Positions 24,545-33,479 of a stretch of DNA of 45,401 nucleotides are shown here, one piece after another. Every line of letters starts with the position of its first letter. Position 1 is the first letter of the stretch. Origin of the DNA: Streptomyces soli (GTDB lineage Bacteria > Actinomycetota > Actinomycetes > Streptomycetales > Streptomycetaceae); NCBI RefSeq assembly GCF_003999195.1, contig NZ_RJVR01000335.1:1-45401 (forward strand), in the 5' to 3' direction. The notes beneath the pieces are model-generated. The model saw nothing but the letters and a program-made list of their open reading frames with translations. It was not told the origin of the DNA and ran no database searches. The position numbers and the translations under genes were made by a program.

Positions 24545-27520
24545 GTGCCCTCCCAACTTTCCGCGTATGTTTCGGACACCGCACCAGGGCGTGGCGCGCT
24601 GCGCACGGCGCGCTCGTGGCTGCACTCCGACGCCCCCTCTCTTTCGCTGAACGGGCTTTGGCGTTTCCGTCTGTCGCCAACGGTGCCGGTGGCAGAGGAT
24701 TTCGCGGCCGAAGGCTTCGACGACAGCGGCTGGGACAGCATCCCGGTGCCCTCCCACTGGGTGCTCCAGGGTGACGGAGCCTACGGCCGGCCCATCTACA
24801 CGAACGTGCAGTTCCCGTTCCCGATCGACCCACCCCATGTCCCGGATGAGAACCCCACCGGCGACTATCGCCGCCACTTCGACGTGCCCGCCGACTGGTC
24901 GGAAGCCGAGCGCGTCGTGCTGCGGTTCGACGGTGTCGAGTCGCTCTTCAAGCTGTGGGTGAACGGCGACGAGATCGGCAGCGCCAGCGGCAGCCGGCTC
25001 ACCCACGAATTCGACGTGACCTCGTCCGTACGCCCGGGCGACAACGTCGTCGCTGTGCGAGTGCACCAGTGGTCGGCGGCCAGCTATGTCGAGGACCAGG
25101 ACCAGTGGTGGCTGCCAGGCATCTTCCGTGATGTCACCGTGATCGCACGGCCGGCCGGAGGCATCGAGGACGTCTGGCTGCGAACCGGGTTCGAGAATGG
25201 GCACGGACAGGTCGAGACGGAGGTCACCGCCGACGCGGCGGCGTTCCCGGTCACCCTTCGCCTCCCCGAACTCGGCATCGAGCAGGTCTGGGCGACGGCG
25301 GCCGACGTGGCCCCGTTCGACGTCGACGGCGTGGAGCCCTGGTCTGCGGAGCAGCCCCGGCTGTACGACGTCACCGTGTCGACGGCCGCGGAGAGCATCG
25401 CCATGCGGGTGGGCTTCCGCACGGTCGAGATCCGCGGCGACCAGTTCCTGGTCAACGGCCGCCGCGTGGTGTTCCACGGGATGAACCGCCACGAGACCCA
25501 CCCCGAGCGCGGCCGTGTCTTCGACGAGGAGCACGCCCGCGAAGACCTGGCCCGCATGAAGCGGTTCAACGTGAACGCGATCCGCACCAGCCACTACCCG
25601 CCGCATCCACGACTGCTCGACCTTGCCGACGAACTCGGTTTCTGGGTCGTCCTCGAATGCGATCTCGAGACGCACGGCTTCGACAAAGTCGACTGGGCCG
25701 GCAACCCGAGCGATGACCCGGCGTGGCGTGAGGCGTACCTCGACCGCATCCAGCGCACCGTCGAACGCGACAAGAACCATCCCAGTGTCGTGATCTGGTC
25801 GCTCGGCAACGAAGCGGGAACCGGCAGCAACCTCGCCGCGATGTCCGCGTGGGTCCACGCCCGCGACGCCGGGCGACCTGTGCACTACGAAGGTGACCAC
25901 GCCGGCGAATACACCGACATCTACTCGCGTATGTACTCGTCGGTCCTCGAGACCGAGCAGATCGGCATCGACGGCTCACGCGCGCCGCTGCTGAACTGCA
26001 CTCCCGCGCAGGGCGCTCGGCAGCGCACCAAGCCGTTCCTGCTCTGCGAGTACGCCCACGCGATGGGCAACGGGCCGGGAGCGCTCGACCAGTACGAGGC
26101 GCTTGTGCACGAGCATCCGCGGCTGCACGGCGGCTTCGTCTGGGAATGGCGCGATCACGGCATCCTGGCGACGACCCCGGATGGTACGCCCTACTACGCG
26201 TACGGTGGCGACTTCGGAGAGGTCATACACGACGGCAACTTCGTGATGGACGGAATGCTGTTGAGCAACGACGTCCCGACTCCCAGCCTTTACGAGTACA
26301 AGGCAGTCGTGCAGCCGGTCCGCTTCACCTTCGACGGTGACGACGTTGCGATGACAAACCTGCGGCACTCGGCTGACACGTCTGACCTGCACTTCCGCTG
26401 GCGCGTCGAGCACGACGGGATACTCGTGGATTCTGGGGATATGGAGGTCCCCGTCGTCGCGGCAGGCGAGTCGGCGCGTGTGCCGCTTCCACGGATCCCG
26501 GTGTCGCAAGACTCGGAAACGTGGCTCACCATTGATGCGGTATTGGCGGCTGGGACTGCCTGGGCGCGCGACGGGCATGTGATCGCGACCGCCCAGCTGG
26601 ACCGTTCGACGCGTCGTCCCGCGCCTGCTGTCCGACCCGAAACCAATTGGCGGCAGAGCGACGGAACGCTGACGCTTGGAATCGCCGAGTTCATTGACGG
26701 GTCCCTCGTGCGCCTCGCCGGCCGCGCTGTGGCCGGCCCGCGGTTGGAACTGTTTCGTGCCCCGACCGACAACGATGAAGGCGCGTCCCAAGAAGTTGAG
26801 GAGAGCGACGCCAGCATCGCCGGGGTTTCTAGTGCTGAACTGTGGCGTGGCGACGGTCTCGACCGGCTGACCACGCGGCTCGTGTCCGTGGAGCGCACCG
26901 CGGAAGCCCTGCGAACGATCGCCAAAGTCTCCACGGCGAACTCCGCCTTGTCGGTGATTGTGGAGTCTGTCTGGTCGCTTGAGGGCGACGAACTCGAGCT
27001 GCGTGTGGAAATCGAGCCCTCGAGCGGTTGGCTGAGCGTGTGGCCGCGGATCGGGATTCGTTTCGATCTGCCCGATGGCGCGGCTCCCGTCGATGGCGCC
27101 GAGTGGTTCGGCCTTGGCCCGCTCGAGTCCTACCCTGACAGTCTCCGCGCGGCACGCACCGGCCGTTTCTCCTCCACCATCCGCGACCTCTCCGTCGACT
27201 ACGCGCGACCCCAGGAGACTGGGCACCGCTCCCAGCTGCGACAGCTGGCGCTGACGAGTGCCGGCACCAAGGTGCTGCGCATCGTGACATTCCCAGACAC
27301 GCACGGACGTCGCCCCGGCTTCACGCTCAGCCGCCACACCCCACAGCAGATCGCGCAAGCTGGACACCCATTTGAGCTTCCGGATTCGACGACGAGTCAC
27401 CTGATCGTCGATGCGGCCCAGCACGGGCTTGGCTCACGGGCCTGTGGACCGGATGTGTGGCCTGAGTTTGCGCTTCGCCCTGAATCTCGCACGATCAGGC
27501 TTCGCATTGCAGCAGGCTAG
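24545..27520 (+). CDS. Beta-galactosidase, glycoside hydrolase family 2 (LacZ-like)
   Basis: About 991 aa from the GTG at 24545 (a TTG at 24518 would add nine atypical residues). Order: sugar-binding jelly-roll domain (LNGLWRFRLSP, VPSHWVLQGDGAYGRPIYTN), an Ig-like domain, and a TIM-barrel with the acid/base Glu in WSLGNEAGTGSN (about residue 423) and the nucleophile Glu in LLCEYAHAMGNGPG (about 502). The C-terminal LacZ domains follow (FRAPTDNDEGAS, EWFGLGPLESYPDS). No signal peptide, so it acts in the cytosol. After about 26600 third positions become visibly less G/C-biased than in the rest of the island. It probably cleaves terminal beta-galactose from the imported sugar. Confidence 0.92.
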   Translation: MPSQLSAYVSDTAPGRGALRTARSWLHSDAPSLSLNGLWRFRLSPTVPVAEDFAAEGFDDSGWDSIPVPSHWVLQGDGAYGRPIYTNVQFPFPIDPPHVPDENPTGDYRRHFDVPADWSEAERVVLRFDGVESLFKLWVNGDEIGSASGSRLTHEFDVTSSVRPGDNVVAVRVHQWSAASYVEDQDQWWLPGIFRDVTVIARPAGGIEDVWLRTGFENGHGQVETEVTADAAAFPVTLRLPELGIEQVWATAADVAPFDVDGVEPWSAEQPRLYDVTVSTAAESIAMRVGFRTVEIRGDQFLVNGRRVVFHGMNRHETHPERGRVFDEEHAREDLARMKRFNVNAIRTSHYPPHPRLLDLADELGFWVVLECDLETHGFDKVDWAGNPSDDPAWREAYLDRIQRTVERDKNHPSVVIWSLGNEAGTGSNLAAMSAWVHARDAGRPVHYEGDHAGEYTDIYSRMYSSVLETEQIGIDGSRAPLLNCTPAQGARQRTKPFLLCEYAHAMGNGPGALDQYEALVHEHPRLHGGFVWEWRDHGILATTPDGTPYYAYGGDFGEVIHDGNFVMDGMLLSNDVPTPSLYEYKAVVQPVRFTFDGDDVAMTNLRHSADTSDLHFRWRVEHDGILVDSGDMEVPVVAAGESARVPLPRIPVSQDSETWLTIDAVLAAGTAWARDGHVIATAQLDRSTRRPAPAVRPETNWRQSDGTLTLGIAEFIDGSLVRLAGRAVAGPRLELFRAPTDNDEGASQEVEESDASIAGVSSAELWRGDGLDRLTTRLVSVERTAEALRTIAKVSTANSALSVIVESVWSLEGDELELRVEIEPSSGWLSVWPRIGIRFDLPDGAAPVDGAEWFGLGPLESYPDSLRAARTGRFSSTIRDLSVDYARPQETGHRSQLRQLALTSAGTKVLRIVTFPDTHGRRPGFTLSRHTPQQIAQAGHPFELPDSTTSHLIVDAAQHGLGSRACGPDVWPEFALRPESRTIRLRIAAG

Positions 27521-27942
27521 CTGCACAGTCCACTCCGTCCACAGCGCAGCGTCGAGTGTCGCAGCGCCGTGGAGGCGCCAACGTCTCGGATCTCCCCGAT
27601 ACCGTCGCGCGGTCTTCGTTCGCTTCCAACCGACCGCTACGCGGCTTCTTCCCGCCCGCAGATACCAACCATTAATTCCTCAAGTAGCCGCGTAAGAGGC
27701 CGCGCGAACAGGTGGGGCGGCGTCGCGTGCCGATGGCTCTCGCCTGGCGGCGTTGTCGTCGGTCGACGACGTCCCCCAGCCTGGCGGCTGGGTGGGGGTC
27801 CTCCCGGACGGAGTCTGGGGGGACCCCCACCGCATTGCCAGACTTGCTCCTCGCCCCGCTCCTTCACCCACCCCACCTGTTCGCGCGGCCTCTAAGCTGC
27901 GGTACAAAACGAGCGTCGCTGGCGGATGTGCGTACTGCCAAG
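27521..27942. other. Noncoding region between beta-galactosidase and enolase-family genes
   Basis: No gene is convincing here; the short open frames overlap inverted repeats and lack a normal codon pattern. Bases 27521-27690 show nothing recognisable. Bases 27695-27893 form the MITE-like element listed separately, which ends 50 bp before the stop of the minus-strand epimerase gene. Confidence 0.6.
27695..27893. mobile_element. MITE-like element with 23-bp perfect terminal inverted repeats
   Basis: Bases 27695-27717 (starting AGAGGCCGCGCGAAC) are the exact reverse complement of 27871-27893. Outside these arms similarity continues weakly (GTAGCCGC against GTACCGC). The 199-bp unit holds no ORF but is rich in internal hairpins, for example CCCCCAGCC against GGCTGGGTGGGGG at 27774-27800 and a GGGGGTCC/GGACCCCC pair. 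Blocks like these occur as dispersed intergenic repeats in Streptomyces. No transposase is nearby, so it would need one in trans. Target-site duplications are not clear. Confidence 0.55.
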
Positions 27943-29010
27943 TCATCGCAGCGACTGCCCCGGGGGCCGCAGAGCGGGGGTCGGCTCGGCACCGATGCCG
28001 GGGCCGTCGGGCAGTACGAATCGTCCGTCGCGGAGGCCGGCACCGGCGAAGGGGTCGTTCTGCAGCCAGAGGTGCAGGTCGAGGTCCGCGTAGTCGGCCA
28101 GGCAGGTGAGGATCGCGGCAGCCGTGATGGACAGGGAGGTCTCCACCTCACAGCCGATCATGACCGACAGGTCGACCGCTCGGGCGGCGTGGATGAGGCG
28201 AAGAGCCTCCCGCATGCCGCCGCACTTGGTGAGTTTGATGTCGATGCCGGAGCATTTCCCGATGAGGGGCCGCAGTGACGAGAGGTCTGTGATCGACTCG
28301 TCGGCGATGACGGGGATGGGGGAACGTTCGTGGACCTCGGCAAGGGCCTGCGGATCCGCAGCGGCCACGGGCTGTTCGAGCAGGGTGATCCCGCAGGGTA
28401 CGAGGACCTCGTCAAGAAGGTCGAGCGTGCGTCTGGCGCTCCAGCCGCCGTTGGCGTCGACACGTAGAGGCACATTCACCGCCGCCGCGATCTCCCGGAC
28501 GATGATGGCGTCGTCGGGGCAGCCCAGCTTGATTTTGAGGGCGGAGAATTTCGAAGCCGCATCCACCGCCGCCTTGACCATCTCGTCGACGGAGTCGAGC
28601 CCGATCGTGTAGCAGAGCTCGCGGGTGCGGGTGGCGTCCAGTCCCATCAGGCGGAACGCCGGCGCACCGACGAGCTTGCCGACAAGGTCGGTCAGGGCCA
28701 TGTCGACGGCTGAGCGCGCGGCCCCATTGTCGCCGAGTCGCTGGTCCAGGCGGGTAAGGATCGCATCGGAGTCGAACGGGTCGTCGCCCAGGAGCAGGAC
28801 CGCGCCGTCCAGGTAGCGCAGGATCGCCTCGATCGGCTCCCCGCGCCAGGGCCCTGGCGCGGCCTCGCCGTATCCGACCTTCCCCGCCATGGTGATGGCG
28901 ACGAAGACGTTCTCCACCAGCGTCGTCGTGGACCGCGAGATCGTCAGTGGCCGGACAAGCCGCAATGGCTGCTTCCAGACATCCATCCGCAGACCTTCGC
29001 CGCCGCCCAT
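27943..29010 (-). CDS. Enolase-superfamily enzyme, dipeptide (Ala-Glu type) epimerase-like
   Basis: 355 aa from the ATG at 29010, which shares a base with the ATPase stop (TGATG). All active-site parts of the muconate-cycloisomerase subgroup are seen: Lys-x-Lys in LKIKLG (about 157), Asp in RVDANGGW (about 184), Glu in LLEQPVA (about 210), Asp in IADESI (about 235) and Lys in DIKLTKCGG (about 260). Their spacing matches L-Ala-D/L-Glu epimerases. Such enzymes move a proton at the alpha-carbon of dipeptides or N-acylamino acids. Coupling to an amino acid ABC importer suggests it epimerises an imported peptide-like or N-acyl compound. Confidence 0.87.
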   Translation of the reverse strand: MGGGEGLRMDVWKQPLRLVRPLTISRSTTTLVENVFVAITMAGKVGYGEAAPGPWRGEPIEAILRYLDGAVLLLGDDPFDSDAILTRLDQRLGDNGAARSAVDMALTDLVGKLVGAPAFRLMGLDATRTRELCYTIGLDSVDEMVKAAVDAASKFSALKIKLGCPDDAIIVREIAAAVNVPLRVDANGGWSARRTLDLLDEVLVPCGITLLEQPVAAADPQALAEVHERSPIPVIADESITDLSSLRPLIGKCSGIDIKLTKCGGMREALRLIHAARAVDLSVMIGCEVETSLSITAAAILTCLADYADLDLHLWLQNDPFAGAGLRDGRFVLPDGPGIGAEPTPALRPPGQSLR

Positions 29011-29801
29011 CACCCCGCGCTCCCGACGGACGTGATGCTGTCGCCCCACCCACGCAAATGGCGGGCGAAGAACCGCTGTGAGCGAGGCCGGCTGCTGGCC
29101 AGGACGTCCTGGGGAGGTCCGGTTTCCACCACCTGGCCGGCCTCCATCATCAGCATGATGTCGGCCACCTTCGCGGCGAAGGGGATCTCGTGGGTCACGA
29201 CGACGAGGGAGGTGCCGCTGCGGGCGAGCCCGAGGACCACGTTCTCGACCTCCTCCACAAGTTCAGGATCGAGCGCGCTGGTGACCTCGTCGAGCAGGAG
29301 CACGTCCGGTTCCAGGGCGGCGGCACGGGCGATCGCGACCCGCTGCTGCTGGCCGCCGGAGAGCTCATGAGGGCGGCGCTTCTCCAAGCCGGCCAGCCCC
29401 ACCCGGTTCAGCCACTCCCTCGCCTGCTCGTCCGCGGCGGGCTTGGACAAGTGCCGTGTCCGCCGCAGCCCGAGCGTCACGTTGGCCAGGGCGTCCAGAT
29501 GGCCGAACAGCGCGAACTTCTGCGAGACCAGGCCTATGCGGCTGCGCAGTGCAGGCGCCGGGAGCGCGTCGGTGTGGACGCCGCCCAGCAGGACCGAGCC
29601 GCTGGATATCCGCTCCAGCCGGTTCAGGCAGCGCAGCAGGGTGCTCTTCCCGGACCCGGACGGACCCACGACGCTGATCGTGCGTCCGCGTTCGAGCTGG
29701 AAGCTCACGTCGATAAGGATCGTGGTACCGCCGACGGACATCTCCATGTTCCGGACGTCGAGCACCACTTCCGCAGAACCGTGACCGCTGCTGTCAGACA
29801 T
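29010..29801 (-). CDS. Polar amino acid ABC transporter ATP-binding protein (GlnQ/HisP type)
   Basis: 263 aa with Walker A (VVGPSGSGKSTLLRCLN), Q-loop (LVSQKFALFGH), signature (ELSGGQQQRVAIARA), Walker B (VLLLDEVTSALDPEL) and H-loop (VVVTHEI). It powers import through the membrane subunit encoded upstream, whose 3' end it overlaps by 8 bp. Its stop overlaps the start of the epimerase gene, so translation of all of these is probably coupled. The Q-loop region reads KFALFGH rather than the common FNLFPH, a modest variation. Confidence 0.93.
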   Translation of the reverse strand: MSDSSGHGSAEVVLDVRNMEMSVGGTTILIDVSFQLERGRTISVVGPSGSGKSTLLRCLNRLERISSGSVLLGGVHTDALPAPALRSRIGLVSQKFALFGHLDALANVTLGLRRTRHLSKPAADEQAREWLNRVGLAGLEKRRPHELSGGQQQRVAIARAAALEPDVLLLDEVTSALDPELVEEVENVVLGLARSGTSLVVVTHEIPFAAKVADIMLMMEAGQVVETGPPQDVLASSRPRSQRFFARHLRGWGDSITSVGSAG

Positions 29802-30492
29802 GGACAGGCACCTCCGTCCGTGATCCCAGGTTGAGGGCGCTGCCGCGTCCGCCGCGTGCCAGGGTCTTTTCCAGTCGGCGGGCCAGCAGCGTCAGCAGCA
29901 CGTTGACGATGAGGTACATCGCTCCAGCCGTCAGGTAGAGGGGCAGCGAGGCGAAGGTGGAGCTGATCGCCTGCTGCGTGCGCAGGGTCAGCTCGGTGAT
30001 CGTGATGAATCCGAGCATCGAGGTGTTCTTGATCAGGGCCACGGCCTCGTTGGTCAGCCCGGGCACCATGCCGGCGAATGCCTGGGGCCATACGACGCGG
30101 GCGATGACGTCCCGGTGACCGAGGCCCAGCGAGAGCCCGGCCTCCTCCTGCTCCCTGCCGACGCTCGCCAGCGAGGCACGTACGATCTCGGTCACATAGC
30201 TTGCCCCGTACAGGCCGAGGCCGAGGATCCCGGCGACCGGGGCGGAGAGTTGTACGCCTGCGTAGGGCAGGCCGAAGAACCAGATGTACAGCTGGACGAT
30301 GAACGGAGTGTTCCGGAACAGCCCGACGAACCCCCGGATCGCCCAGCGCACGGGCCACAAATGCACGGCGTAGTCCACCGTCCCCAGCAGACCGCCCAGG
30401 AGCATGGCGAACACCAGCGCACCGGCCGCATAGCCGAGCGTCATAGCGAAGCCGTTGAGGAGGAACGGCAGGTTGTCGACCACGGCGGACAC
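29794..30492 (-). CDS. Polar amino acid ABC transporter permease (HisM/GlnP type)
   Basis: 232 aa from a GTG at 30492, directly after the binding-protein stop. The typical opening FLLNGFAMTLGYAAGALVF, a middle FRNTPFIVQLYIWFFGLP and the EAA loop (EEAGLSLGLGHRDVIARVVW followed by PQAF) identify the histidine/glutamine-type family. Five membrane segments are expected. Only one permease gene is present, so the channel is probably a homodimer. Confidence 0.92.
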   Translation of the reverse strand: MSAVVDNLPFLLNGFAMTLGYAAGALVFAMLLGGLLGTVDYAVHLWPVRWAIRGFVGLFRNTPFIVQLYIWFFGLPYAGVQLSAPVAGILGLGLYGASYVTEIVRASLASVGREQEEAGLSLGLGHRDVIARVVWPQAFAGMVPGLTNEAVALIKNTSMLGFITITELTLRTQQAISSTFASLPLYLTAGAMYLIVNVLLTLLARRLEKTLARGGRGSALNLGSRTEVPVHV

Positions 30493-31296
30493 CTACGCAC
30501 CGCCGTTCAGGTCGGAGGTGCCGAACCAGGTCTTGCGCAGCTTGCCGAGCGTGCCGTCGGCCTCCATCGCCGCCAGCGCCTTGTCGACCGACTGCTGCAG
30601 CGTGCTGCTGTGCAGCGGCATGACCACGGCGATCGGCTGCGCCGAGTTGAGCGGGGTCGGCAGAACCTTCAAACTCCCGCCTAGCTTCTTGACGTAGTAA
30701 CCCGCCACGGGGGCGTCGGTGATGACGGCGTCGGCGCGGCCCTGGGCCACGAGCTGGAACGCCGACGGCGTGTCCTGGACCGTGACGATCTTGGCCTGCG
30801 GGAGCTTCGCCTTCACGAACTCCTCCGGAATGGTGCCGACCTGAACGGCGATGGCCGCTTTCGCAAGGTCGGTTATCCCCTTCACCGACCTGTTCGACGA
30901 CTTCACGGAGATCACGAACGAGTCGTTGATGTAAGGCTTGGAGAAGGACACCTGCTTTCGACGCTCCGCCGTGTCCAGGATCCCGGAGATGGCGACCTCA
31001 TCGCGTCCTGACGTCACGGCCGGCAGCAGGCTCGTGAAGGGAAGCTGGTCGAAGGTCGCGTTTTTCCGGCCGAGGCGACTGGCCAGCGCCTGGGACAGGT
31101 CCACATCGAACCCGGTGAGCTTCCCGGAGTCGATCTGCTCGAACGGTACGAAGCCAGGGTTGATCGCCACCCGCAGAGAGTCCGTACTCGATGACGCCAC
31201 CGCCGGCTGAGAGGTGGTCGAGGAACTGCCGCAGCCGGCGAGCGTCACCAACGCGAGCCCGGCCAATGAGGCGCGGATCTTCTTCCGGATGCCCAC
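30493..31296 (-). CDS. Amino acid ABC transporter substrate-binding lipoprotein
   Basis: 267 aa from the GTG at 31296, chosen because AAAGGA lies about 9 bp upstream and the residues then form a lipoprotein signal (basic start, hydrophobic core, VTLAGC with Cys22). An open frame further upstream is not protein-like. The mature part is a family 3 solute-binding protein: LRVAINPGFVPFEQIDSGKL then TGFDVDLSQALA, and GRADAVITDAPVAGYYV. It captures a small amino acid-like ligand outside the membrane. It lies 43 bp downstream of the M20 hydrolase stop, in the same strand series. Confidence 0.92.
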   Translation of the reverse strand: MGIRKKIRASLAGLALVTLAGCGSSSTTSQPAVASSSTDSLRVAINPGFVPFEQIDSGKLTGFDVDLSQALASRLGRKNATFDQLPFTSLLPAVTSGRDEVAISGILDTAERRKQVSFSKPYINDSFVISVKSSNRSVKGITDLAKAAIAVQVGTIPEEFVKAKLPQAKIVTVQDTPSAFQLVAQGRADAVITDAPVAGYYVKKLGGSLKVLPTPLNSAQPIAVVMPLHSSTLQQSVDKALAAMEADGTLGKLRKTWFGTSDLNGGA

Positions 31297-31339
31297 TGAT
31301 ATGCGTCCTTTCAGAGGTGTGCAGTGCGTTCTTCCATGT

Positions 31340-32527
31340 TCACGGGCAGGTATCAGGCGTCGTCCGGTCCTCGAGAAGCGCGGCCGCCAGCGCCGCATAG
31401 CCACGCGCACCGTCCAGCAATGCGTCCACGTGGACGTATTCGTCAGCCCGATGTGCCATGTGCTGCTCGCCGACACCGAAACCGATCGTCGGAACCCCCC
31501 GTACGCCCGCGCTCAGTGATCCGTTGGTGCAGAACGAGTACGTGCCCGGAGCGTCGGAAAGGCCGATGGACGCCAGCGCCGCGCGGGCGGTGTCCACCAG
31601 CGGGCCTTCCGTCCACCACCCCGGCGCGATCTCCCGCACCGCGAGTTCCTGCCCGGTGTACGTCGGTGCGCTCACCTCGACGGTGCTCACCGAAAGGACG
31701 GGCGGCTGCGGCCAGTTGTCCCACGCCCGGGCTGCGGCGTGCGAGAACAGGGCATGCAGCTCGCTCTCGGTGTCCTCCGGCAGGAAGCGGACATCGAAGC
31801 GGGCCTGAACCCGACCGGGCACGGTCGACACGGAAGGGAAGGGTGACGACACGACGTCGATGCAGGTGATGTCCCGGTACCCCAGCCTGGAATGGTGGGG
31901 GCGCGGTGCCCGCCGCAGCTCGACGAGCAGATCGGTCAGCGCCTCCACCGCGTTCACGCCGTCCGTGGCGCGGGCCGCATGGGCGGAGCGGCCCCCGATC
32001 TCGACCTGGAATTTGGCCCGTCCCCGGTGCCCGACCACAAGCTTCAACTCGCTCGGCTCGGTGATCACCACGCACGTCGGCCGCAGTACGTCGAGCGCGT
32101 ATGCCAGCGCCGCGCCCTCCATGAACTCCTCGCTGACGCTGGCGACCAGTGCCACCAGGCCCGGTGACGCGGCGAACTGCTGAGCCATCGAGCCGAGTCC
32201 TGCGACCGCCGCCGCCAGTGAGGCCTTCTGGTCGCATACGCCGAGACCGTAGAGGCGGTCGTCGATGATCTCCGCGCCGAACGGGTCGCGGGACCAGTCC
32301 CCGTAGGCCGGCGGCGGGATCGTGTCGACGTGACCGTCGATAACGACCCGCGGATGGCCGGGCAGGCCGCGGCCGAGCGTCCCGATCGCGTTTCCCGCCG
32401 CGTCGATCCGGACCGCGAAACCCAACGCCCGCATGCTGTCGGCGAGCAGTTCGACGGCAGCGCGTTCCTGCCCCGAGGGGCTCGGGGTACGAACCAGACG
32501 CTGTGCCAGCGACACCACGTGGTCCAT
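31340..32527 (-). CDS. M20-family metallohydrolase (ArgE/DapE/carboxypeptidase type)
   Basis: 395 aa from the ATG at 32527, sharing a base with the upstream stop (TGATG). Two-zinc peptidase features: VVIDGHVDTIPPP (first zinc His and Asp), YGLGVCDQKASLAAAV (bridging Asp; the usual GxxDMK reads GVCDQK), SVSEEFMEG (general base Glu and zinc Glu), and a late GFGVGEQHMAHRADEYV with the last zinc His. The lid domain contains the HAARA His. These enzymes cut amide bonds of N-acyl or N-carbamoyl amino acids and dipeptides. It may deacylate or decarbamoylate the intermediate made by the amidohydrolases around it. Confidence 0.88.
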   Translation of the reverse strand: MDHVVSLAQRLVRTPSPSGQERAAVELLADSMRALGFAVRIDAAGNAIGTLGRGLPGHPRVVIDGHVDTIPPPAYGDWSRDPFGAEIIDDRLYGLGVCDQKASLAAAVAGLGSMAQQFAASPGLVALVASVSEEFMEGAALAYALDVLRPTCVVITEPSELKLVVGHRGRAKFQVEIGGRSAHAARATDGVNAVEALTDLLVELRRAPRPHHSRLGYRDITCIDVVSSPFPSVSTVPGRVQARFDVRFLPEDTESELHALFSHAAARAWDNWPQPPVLSVSTVEVSAPTYTGQELAVREIAPGWWTEGPLVDTARAALASIGLSDAPGTYSFCTNGSLSAGVRGVPTIGFGVGEQHMAHRADEYVHVDALLDGARGYAALAAALLEDRTTPDTCP

Positions 32528-33477
32528 CACCGCTCCAGATCCAGCAGGCGGACGGCTGTCCCGCCGAGGATCGCCGCCCGTTCCCCGGCGCCGAGGCCGG
32601 GCAGGCCGTCCACCCGGTCCGCCGTGCGCACCGGGTCGTACCAGGGGAAGTCGGAGCCGAGCATCACGCGATCGGCTCCGATGTGCCTGACCAGTTCGGC
32701 CAGTTCGGTCGTCGACGGGGCGTTGGGGGCACCGGTCCATTCGATGATCTCGGAGAGGTCGAAGGCGACCTGGGGGTAAGTGTCGGCCAGTTCGGCGGTT
32801 TCCCGCCAGCTCGCTCCGCCCAGGTGGGCCAGGATCAGGCGCAGGTTCGGCCACCGGCCCAGCACCGGGCCGAACTCGCTGGGCCGCGCCGATGCGTCGC
32901 CACGGTGGCCGGGACCGGAGTGTGACAGGACGACCAGTGCGGCGTCGCTGCAGATGTCGTAGATGGCGTGCAGCCGGGGGTCGTTGGGCAGAAGCCCCTG
33001 GGCCACCGGGTGCAGTTTGACGCCCCGCACGCCCGCGTCGGCGAGCTCCGTCAGGTGATCCACGATCTCCCGCCGGGTGAGCACCGTCGGGTCGAGGCTG
33101 ACCAGCACCTCCACCAGTGGGTTGTTCCGGGCGGTCTCGGCTGCCCAGCGGTTGGACGCCCGCATGGCGGCGGCTACCGCCTCGGTGATGTCGGCCGGTT
33201 CCTCCGGAGAACGGCGGCCCGGGGCCGGCCGGGCCATCGCTACGGTACGGGCCAGGGCGGTGTCGAAGAGATGGACGACGACGGCCCGGTCGAAGCCGGC
33301 CTGTCCGTAGGTGGCCGCCAGGTCGGCGAGGTCGCCCGCGGCGGCGGCGAACTCCACGCCGGGATCGTCGCCGTACTCCCAGATGACGTAGCTGTCCTTT
33401 GCCTGCCGGCCGGCGTCCACGTTCGGGTAGAGATGAACATGGACGTCGACCAGAGGATTCGATCCCCCTACTGCCAT
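32527..33477 (-). CDS. Amidohydrolase-2 family enzyme (metal-dependent TIM-barrel hydrolase)
   Basis: 316 aa from the ATG at 33477, 2 bp after the permease stop. It has the amidohydrolase_2 pattern: N-terminal VDVHVHLYPN (HxH metal ligands), GVRGVKLHPVAQGL, SHSGPGH, ILAHLGGASW and GSDFPWYDPV with the metal Asp. Family members hydrolyse lactones, amides or decarboxylate small ring compounds. Between an NCS1 permease and an M20 hydrolase it probably opens or trims a ring of the imported compound (inference). The substrate is not identifiable from sequence. Confidence 0.87.
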   Translation of the reverse strand: MAVGGSNPLVDVHVHLYPNVDAGRQAKDSYVIWEYGDDPGVEFAAAAGDLADLAATYGQAGFDRAVVVHLFDTALARTVAMARPAPGRRSPEEPADITEAVAAAMRASNRWAAETARNNPLVEVLVSLDPTVLTRREIVDHLTELADAGVRGVKLHPVAQGLLPNDPRLHAIYDICSDAALVVLSHSGPGHRGDASARPSEFGPVLGRWPNLRLILAHLGGASWRETAELADTYPQVAFDLSEIIEWTGAPNAPSTTELAELVRHIGADRVMLGSDFPWYDPVRTADRVDGLPGLGAGERAAILGGTAVRLLDLER

Positions 33478-33479
33478 GA

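Noticed and set aside
27637..27876. Small ORFs inside the MITE-like element
   Set aside because: They read through inverted repeats in several frames with no codon bias; the repeat explains the open frames.
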